Below are positions 59,577-64,000 of a stretch of DNA of 64,000 nt, one piece after another. The notes under the pieces were generated by a model. The model made no database searches and had not been told where the DNA came from. It was given only the letters and a program-made list of their open reading frames with translations. The stretch comes from CAVPWP01 sp963709395. Its GTDB lineage: Bacteria > Pseudomonadota > Alphaproteobacteria > Rhodobacterales > Rhodobacteraceae. The stretch's first letter is position 1, and each line of letters starts with the position of its first letter. The position numbers were made by a program, and so were the translations under genes. The stretch is taken from positions 525,707 through 589,706 of the forward strand of contig CAVPWP010000008.1 of the NCBI GenBank assembly GCA_963709395.1, written 5' to 3'.

Positions 59577-60638
59577 TCAACCGTCTTCGGCCAGCAGCAA
59601 CAGTTCTCCCGCCGCTTCGAGTGCGCGGATGACACCGACCACCGCGGCCTTGGCGGCATCCGCTTCGGCCTCGGACATCGGCGCGACCTCGCGGGCCTCG
59701 TCGCGCAGGCTGTCGGCCATGCGCTGGGACATGTTGCCAAGGATGAAATCCGCGGCCGGCTGGTCGTCTGCGGCCGCCGCCGCGATGGCGCGCACAAGGG
59801 CGGCCTGGTCGATCTCGCGGATGATCTTGGGCACGTCGCGCGCATCGAGGCGCGCGGGGATGTTGGTGAAGGTGAAGATCGCCCGCCGCACCTGTTCGGC
59901 GAACTCCCCGTCGGTCTCATCGAGGCCGCTCAGGACATCCTCGCGGGTGGAGGAGGGAGCGTAGTTCAGGATCGCCCCGACCCGGTCGACCGGCCCGTCG
60001 GCGAAGGCACTGGCCCGCTCGGCGCCGATCTGCGCCACCAGTGCCTCGCCGATGGTGCGGACCATCGCGGGCGAGATCGCGCCGGTGCGCGAGACGGCAT
60101 AGGTGATGCGCCGCGCGCGTTCCCCCGGCAGCATCCCCAGAAGCTCGGCCGCGGTCGAGACCTTCAGTTTGGACAACAGGACCGCCGCAACCTCGACGCT
60201 TTCGGATTCGAGTGCCGGAAGAAGGCGCGCGCTGTCGAATTCGGCGATCTGCTTCCAGGGGTCGGCCGCGCCGCCCAGCCCGGCCTCGCGCCGCAGGCGG
60301 GCCGCGACCGTGTCGCTGATCGATCCGTCGAGCAGGGCCAGCGCGTCCTCGACCCCCGGCGGAAACATCAGGCCCAGGCCTTCGACCCCGGCAACGAATT
60401 CGGCGACCACCCGGTCAAGCGTCTCGTGGTCGATCGACCGCATTCCCGCCAGTTCATGTGCCAGCGCGATCTGGAGATCGTGGGGCAGGCGCGCAAGCGG
60501 AACGGACTGGCCCTGCGACAGAAGACAGCGCACCACGATGGCCGCCTTGCGCCGGCCCGACAGCGCCGGCGCAGCGGGCGTCGTCAGGGGGGCGACAGAG
60601 GTATCGGGAACGAGGTCGTTCGGGGGCAGGACGGACAT
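59577..60638 (-). CDS. fliG: Flagellar motor switch protein FliG
   Basis: The 353-residue protein has FliG organisation: N-terminal ALSGRRKAAIVVRCLLSQG, the middle-domain block DPWKQIAEFDSARLLPALESE and VAAVLLSKLKVSTAAELLGM, and the C-terminal stator-interaction domain with FTFTNIPARLDARDVPKIIREID. In the C-ring it converts stator force into rotation and switching. No other flagellar gene is in the window, so it is an orphan relative to the main flagellar cluster. ATG 60638 begins the conserved N terminus. Confidence 0.85.
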   Translation of the reverse strand: MSVLPPNDLVPDTSVAPLTTPAAPALSGRRKAAIVVRCLLSQGQSVPLARLPHDLQIALAHELAGMRSIDHETLDRVVAEFVAGVEGLGLMFPPGVEDALALLDGSISDTVAARLRREAGLGGAADPWKQIAEFDSARLLPALESESVEVAAVLLSKLKVSTAAELLGMLPGERARRITYAVSRTGAISPAMVRTIGEALVAQIGAERASAFADGPVDRVGAILNYAPSSTREDVLSGLDETDGEFAEQVRRAIFTFTNIPARLDARDVPKIIREIDQAALVRAIAAAAADDQPAADFILGNMSQRMADSLRDEAREVAPMSEAEADAAKAAVVGVIRALEAAGELLLLAEDG

Positions 60639-60742
60639 GGCGGGCCTCGGGCGGTTTCCGACCGACCTCTGGCAGATCAGGATTAACGAAGCCCGAACAT
60701 CGCCGCGGATGATGACCCAGCGCCATGTGGAAGGGTCACATG

Positions 60743-60765
60743 AAAAGGGCGGCACGAAGCCGCCC
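60743..60765 (-). terminator. Intrinsic terminator of the small secreted protein gene
   Basis: On the minus strand, GGGCGGC-TTCGT-GCCGCCC forms a 7-bp stem with a 5-nt loop followed directly by TTTT. It lies 23 nt past the stop of the gene at 60789-60953. Confidence 0.78.
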
Positions 60766-60788
60766 GTTCCGGTTCGTTTCGGGTCGCC

Positions 60789-60953
60789 TCAGCTGCTGAC
60801 GACGGGCACGCAGCTGCTCGATGCGGAATCCCATGTGGATCCCTCGGCGCAGGACATCGTGGTTTCGTGGGCCTTGCCCCAGCTGCATTCGGCGAAAGCG
60901 AGCGCGGGCGCAGCGGTGATGGCCAGAGCGGCCAGAAGTGTCTTGATCTTCAT
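60789..60953 (-). CDS. Small secreted Cys-containing protein (54 residues)
   Basis: ATG 60953 follows AGGAGA by 7 nt and encodes a signal peptide (MKIKTLLAALAITAAPALAFA) and a 33-residue mature part with three cysteines: ECSWGK, TMSCAEGS and SSCVPVVSS. Similar peptides occur in Rhodobacterales and are sometimes misannotated by name transfer. A strong intrinsic terminator follows, so it is a complete monocistronic gene. Function unknown; the spacing of Cys recalls small chitin-binding-like or disulfide-stabilised peptides, but that is weak. Confidence 0.72.
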   Translation of the reverse strand: MKIKTLLAALAITAAPALAFAECSWGKAHETTMSCAEGSTWDSASSSCVPVVSS

Positions 60954-61109
60954 TGGTCTCTCCTGTTGCGAACATAGCCGAAGGTAGCACTGGCTGACCC
61001 AAGGTCAAAGCCCGGATATTGGGCGAAGTGCGAACGGCGACACCCCGCCCCTTGGCATCCCCCGGTTCGGCGCGTATACGCGCGCCCTGATCTTCGGCGG
61101 AGACCACCC

Positions 61110-61898
61110 ATGCAGGGCAGCGCGAACCTCAACATCATGATCAAGGCGGCCCGCAAGGCCGGGCGCAGCCTCGTGAAGGATTTCCGCGAGGTCGAGAACC
61201 TGCAGGTCTCGTCCAAGGGGGCCGGCGATTTCGTGAGCCGCGCCGATATCGCCGCCGAGAAGATCCTCAAGGACGAGCTTCTGGGGGCGCGCGCGAACTA
61301 CGGCTGGCTGGCCGAGGAAGAGGGCGAGATCGCGGGCACCGATCCGACCCGGCGCTGGATCGTCGATCCGCTGGACGGAACGACGAACTTCCTGCACGGG
61401 CTGCCGCACTGGTGCGTGTCGATTGCGCTCGAACACAAGGGCGAGATCGTGTCGGCGGTGATCTTCGATCCGGCCAAGGACGAGATGTTCGTCGCCGAAA
61501 AGGGGCAGGGGGCCTGGCTGAACGAGGGCCGTCTGCGCGTGTCGGACCGCAAGGTGATGATCGAGGCGATCTTCGCCACGGGCCTGCCCTTCGGCGGGCG
61601 GCCGGATCTGCCGGCGACACTTCAGGACCTGGCCCGCCTGCTGCCGGCGACCGCCGGTGTGCGCCGCTGGGGTGCGGCCGCGCTGGACCTCGCCTATGTC
61701 GCGGCGGGCCGATACGACGGCTACTGGGAGCGGGGCATCAAGGCCTGGGATGTCGCCGCGGGCGCCCTGATCCTGCGCGAGGCCGGCGGCCTGGCCGAGT
61801 CGATCCGGCGTGGCGGTTCGATCTTCGACGATGGCGAGATCGTCGCGGCGAACGGCGCGCTCTTCGACGGCTTCGCCCGGATCATCCGCAACGTCTGA
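61110..61898 (+). CDS. suhB: Inositol monophosphatase family protein (SuhB-like)
   Basis: The 262-residue Mg-dependent phosphatase shows WLAEEEGEI, the metal-site motif WIVDPLDGTTNFLHGLP and the second motif GIKAWDVAAGALILREAGG. It would hydrolyse inositol-1-phosphate or related sugar phosphates; SuhB homologues also assist rRNA antitermination in enterobacteria. GGAG lies 10 nt before ATG 61110. Single gene, convergent with the rhomboid gene. Confidence 0.88.
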   Translation: MQGSANLNIMIKAARKAGRSLVKDFREVENLQVSSKGAGDFVSRADIAAEKILKDELLGARANYGWLAEEEGEIAGTDPTRRWIVDPLDGTTNFLHGLPHWCVSIALEHKGEIVSAVIFDPAKDEMFVAEKGQGAWLNEGRLRVSDRKVMIEAIFATGLPFGGRPDLPATLQDLARLLPATAGVRRWGAAALDLAYVAAGRYDGYWERGIKAWDVAAGALILREAGGLAESIRRGGSIFDDGEIVAANGALFDGFARIIRNV

Positions 61899-61906
61899 GA
61901 GCGGGT

Positions 61907-61983
61907 TTGCGCCTCGGTAACGCCCTTCAAGTCCCTGATTGAAAATCTGAAAGCGCGGGTTTCCTGGCCCACGCGAGGCGCAA
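61907..61983. repeat. Widely spaced 10-bp perfect inverted repeat
   Basis: TTGCGCCTCG (61907-61916) and CGAGGCGCAA (61974-61983) flank 57 nt in the gap between the convergent suhB and rhomboid genes. It could form a long hairpin in both transcripts and act as a shared 3' end; there is no clear T-tract. Confidence 0.4.
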
Positions 61984-61987
61984 CCTG

Positions 61988-62725
61988 TCAGCGCCGGGGC
62001 ACCTTCGGGACGCCACTGCGCTGCCAGCGATACTGCGCTTCGGGATTGGCCGGATGGCCATGCGTCACCCGCCAGAAGCGCGGCCCGCCAAGGCGCAGCC
62101 AGACCGGAAGCGTCAGCACCAGCCCCACGGCAAACCCGCCCGTGTGCGCCCAATAGGCGACGCCGCCGATGTCTGCGGGCGTGCCGAGACCGCCGACGAT
62201 CTGGATGCCGAACCAGAGGCCCAGCATGATCGCGGCGGGGATCGGGACGATCCGGATGATGACGACGAGAAGGATCAGCACGTCCACCCGCGCCTTGGGA
62301 AAGAGCAGAAGATACCCCCCCAGAACCGCCGCGATCGCCCCCGAGGCGCCGACCATCGGGATGGTCGAGTTCGGGTCCGCACCGATCTGGATCAGCGCCG
62401 CACCGACCCCACCGGCCAGGTAGAACAGAAGAAAGCCGCCATGACCCATCCGGTCTTCCATGTTGTCGCCGAAGACCCACAGGAACAGCATGTTGCCCGC
62501 CAGGTGCATGAAACCGCCGTGCAGGAACATCGAGGTGAGCACGGTCAGCGGCGTCTCACGTGCCCAGGCCGGCACGAGGCCCCAGGTGTAGAAGAACTCG
62601 TTCAAGGCCCGCGGGTCGCCGAAAAGCGAGACATAGCCCATGAACACCAGCACGTTCAGCGCGACGAGCGTGTAGGTGACGAAAGGCGTACGCTGCGAGG
62701 GGTTGTGGTCGCGGATCGGAAACAT
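61988..62725 (-). CDS. Rhomboid-family intramembrane serine protease
   Basis: A 245-residue membrane protein: LTSMFLHGGFMHLAGNMLFLW (conserved His and Asn), catalytic Ser in VGASGAIAAVLGGYL and catalytic His in AYWAHTGGFAVG. Six hydrophobic helices are visible. Substrates are unknown. ATG 62725 starts FPIRDHNPSQRTPFVTYTL, the usual N terminus; the 74-codon upstream extension is not conserved. Confidence 0.87.
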   Translation of the reverse strand: MFPIRDHNPSQRTPFVTYTLVALNVLVFMGYVSLFGDPRALNEFFYTWGLVPAWARETPLTVLTSMFLHGGFMHLAGNMLFLWVFGDNMEDRMGHGGFLLFYLAGGVGAALIQIGADPNSTIPMVGASGAIAAVLGGYLLLFPKARVDVLILLVVIIRIVPIPAAIMLGLWFGIQIVGGLGTPADIGGVAYWAHTGGFAVGLVLTLPVWLRLGGPRFWRVTHGHPANPEAQYRWQRSGVPKVPRR

Positions 62726-62877
62726 CGGATACGGGCATCGTTGCGGGGTCTGTCCGACATCTAGCCCGGATGCAGCGGCTTGTCGCGCGCCATTCCCAAA
62801 GACTTGCCCGCGCGTCCAAGAAACGGGCCGACGCGGCGTGCTTGACAGGTTGCGCCGCCGCGCCACCCTAATGCGAC

Positions 62878-63452
62878 ATGACACCCCGGGTTTCCCTCGC
62901 ACCGATCCGCCTTGCGGCCCCTCTCGCGCTTCTGGTTCTGGCATCACAGGCCGGGGCGCAGGATTGTCCCGCCGCTCCGGATATCACGGGGCAGATCGAC
63001 GGTCTGATTGCCGAGATCCGTGTGGCCCCGAACGAGGGGATGGCACGCCCGGTGTCGGCGCGGATGTGGGAGCTTTGGACAAGCTCGCCCCGGATGCGGC
63101 GGCGCAGGAGATGCTCGATGCCGGAATCGCCCTGATCCGTGCGGCGGACTATGCGGCCGCAACGGCGATGCTGGACGGTCTGGTGACCTATTGTCCGGAC
63201 TATGCCGAAGGTTACAACCAGCGCGCCTTTGCCAGTTTCCTCAGTGGCGACTACGGTGCGGCGCTTGATGATCTCGACCGCGCGCTTGCGCTTTCGCCCA
63301 ATCACGTGGCGGCGCTGTCGGGCAAGGCTCTGACGCTCCTCGGCCTGGGCAGGGTGCCGGAGGGACAGGCGGTCCTGCGCGATGCGCTGCGGCTGAACCC
63401 CTGGCTCAGCGAACGTGCCCTGCTGGTCGAGCCTCCGGGCGAAGAGCTTTGA
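62878..63452 (+). CDS. Secreted TPR protein, frameshifted
   Basis: The N terminus has a signal peptide (LAAPLALLVLASQAGA) and a Cys shortly after cleavage (QDCPAAPD). Frame 1 reads RPVSARMWELWT and then fails; the next frame continues LAPDAAAQEMLDAGIALIRA and carries two tetratricopeptide repeats (YAEGYNQRAFASFLSGDYG..., HVAALSGKALTLLGLGRVPE). One base is missing near 63080; repaired length is about 191 residues. Periplasmic protein-protein interaction role inferred. Confidence 0.75.
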
Positions 63453-63548
63453 CGCCGCGCCGGATGCCCGGTCCCCCTTGCCAGCCCCCGCCGGCCTGAC
63501 ATACCCACGCAGCACCGGCGCGCGACAGGCTTTCGGTCGGCGCGCAGG

Positions 63549-63634
63549 GCGGGCGTGATGGAATGGTAGACATACCGGACTTAAAATCCGGAGGGGGAAA
63601 CCCCGTGTGGGTTCAAGTCCCACCGCCCGCACCA
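63549..63634 (+). tRNA. tRNA-Leu (anticodon UAA)
   Basis: Acceptor GCGGGCG pairs with CGCCCGC, followed by discriminator A and encoded CCA (63632-63634). The anticodon stem CCGGA/TCCGG encloses loop CTTAAAA, giving UAA at 63582-63584. A long variable arm (GAGGGGGAAACCCC region) and the T-arm GGGTTCAAGTCCC complete an 86-nt class II tRNA. Confidence 0.95.
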
Positions 63635-63764
63635 ACCAAGATTTCTCAAGAAAATAGGGGTGAGACAACAGTAAACGCTGGGGTTTCCGCCTCCTGTCGT
63701 CGACGCTGCCGGGGCCGTTTCTTTCTCAGGATTTCTCGTCCAATCTCACTCTATCTCACCCCGG

Positions 63765-63787
63765 GGGTGGCGTTCAGGGTGGCGTTC
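63765..63787. repeat. Tandem 11-bp direct repeat GGGTGGCGTTC
   Basis: Two exact copies (63765-63775, 63777-63787) separated by one base, in the 190-nt gap between tRNA-Leu and the next gene. Could be protein-binding repeats of an element integrated at the tRNA; chance duplication is possible. Confidence 0.4.
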
Positions 63788-63824
63788 GCCCATCTTCAGG
63801 ACAACGGCCAGAGGAACGAACGCC

Positions 63825-64000
63825 ATGAACACCCCCCTTTCTCCGCGTGAACGCGCAGACCAGCTTATCGAACAGGCCCTCGCCACCGGCATCCGGGGCG
63901 CTGCGCGGGACCACTTGAAGGAGGCCCGACTGGCCCTTCGCGCGGCAGCTTCCAGAGGTCCGGCCCTGACGGATGCCGAGTGCCGCAACCTCAAGCAGGG
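63825..64000 (+). CDS. Start of an unrecognised gene (runs off the window)
   Basis: ATG 63825, preceded by GAGG about 10 nt upstream, opens a frame through the window end: NTPLSPRERADQLIEQALAT, then a charged Ala/Arg-rich helical stretch to AECRNLKQ. Fifty-eight residues are visible and no family is recognised. Its place just after tRNA-Leu makes an integrated element or accessory gene plausible. Confidence 0.5.
   Translation, partial: MNTPLSPRERADQLIEQALATGIRGAARDHLKEARLALRAAASRGPALTDAECRNLKQ

Noticed and set aside
63563..63850. Open frame of 95 codons across tRNA-Leu
   Set aside because: It starts inside the tRNA gene and has no conserved sequence or ribosome-binding site.

Overview
The window looks like a chromosomal segment of a high-GC alphaproteobacterium, most likely a Rhodobacteraceae (Roseobacter/Paracoccus-type) bacterium. 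Supporting this are the strong G/C third-position bias, the DUF5368 protein beside a sulfide:quinone-reductase-like enzyme, a DppC-DppD permease/ATPase fusion, a VPLPA-CTERM protein, an isolated fliG and the short Cys-rich secreted peptide near suhB. The identification rests on gene content and not on a database search.

Layout. 1-3.2 kb: arsenical resistance (3' end of ACR3, arsR with a perfect 8+8 palindrome in its leader, arsP-like permease), then an xdhC-like gene. 3.4-15.3 kb: a surface-glycan locus for a CMP-activated nonulosonic (sialic/legionaminic-type) acid. It holds neuA-, neuB- and neuC-like genes, an SDR and a Gfo/Idh/MocA oxidoreductase in a ptmB-ptmA-ptmF-like order, two overlapping GT30 (WaaA/KdtA-like) transferases co-transcribed with neuC, an FkbM methyltransferase, an RgpF-like protein, two DxD glycosyltransferases and a GT25. 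15.4-18.4 kb: remnants of IS5, IS3, IS1380 and another transposase around an AT-rich GT25 gene and a beheaded methyltransferase. 18.4-20.2 kb: SQR-like flavoprotein plus DUF5368 with an FNR-like box upstream. 20.3-27.3 kb: oligopeptide ABC importer, divergent DUF1028 gene and a GntR/FCD regulator, tied together by three copies of a 14-bp operator-like motif. 27.6-32.2 kb: a small membrane protein and an HlyD-MacB-LolD-like exporter.

33.3-51 kb is the most unusual part: two convergent operons. On the plus strand, after a VPLPA-CTERM protein, come three unrecognised helical proteins sharing a short helical-hairpin motif (two of them with hydrophobic segments), a patatin-like phospholipase and a 952-residue membrane protein. 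On the minus strand come a metallophosphoesterase, a 1400-residue GMC oxidoreductase fused to an alpha/beta hydrolase whose nucleophile position is Cys, a class III cyclase-AAA-TPR protein lacking both purine-specifying residues, and a Crp/Fnr regulator. I infer a lipid- or membrane-directed system with its own regulators; its function is unknown.

51.5-64 kb is mostly housekeeping: dusA, TauE/SafE, lgt, acnA, a DUF1223 protein, an LpxL-like acyltransferase, fliG, suhB, a rhomboid protease, a TPR protein and tRNA-Leu(UAA). A new gene starts after the tRNA and runs off the window.

Caution on sequence quality: at least ten genes carry single-base frameshifts, including core genes (acnA, both GT30 genes, xdhC). 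They lie only in 1-13 kb and 55-63 kb, none in the intact genes of 18-54 kb. Most look like local sequencing or assembly errors, and I annotate these genes as single CDSs spanning the shift.
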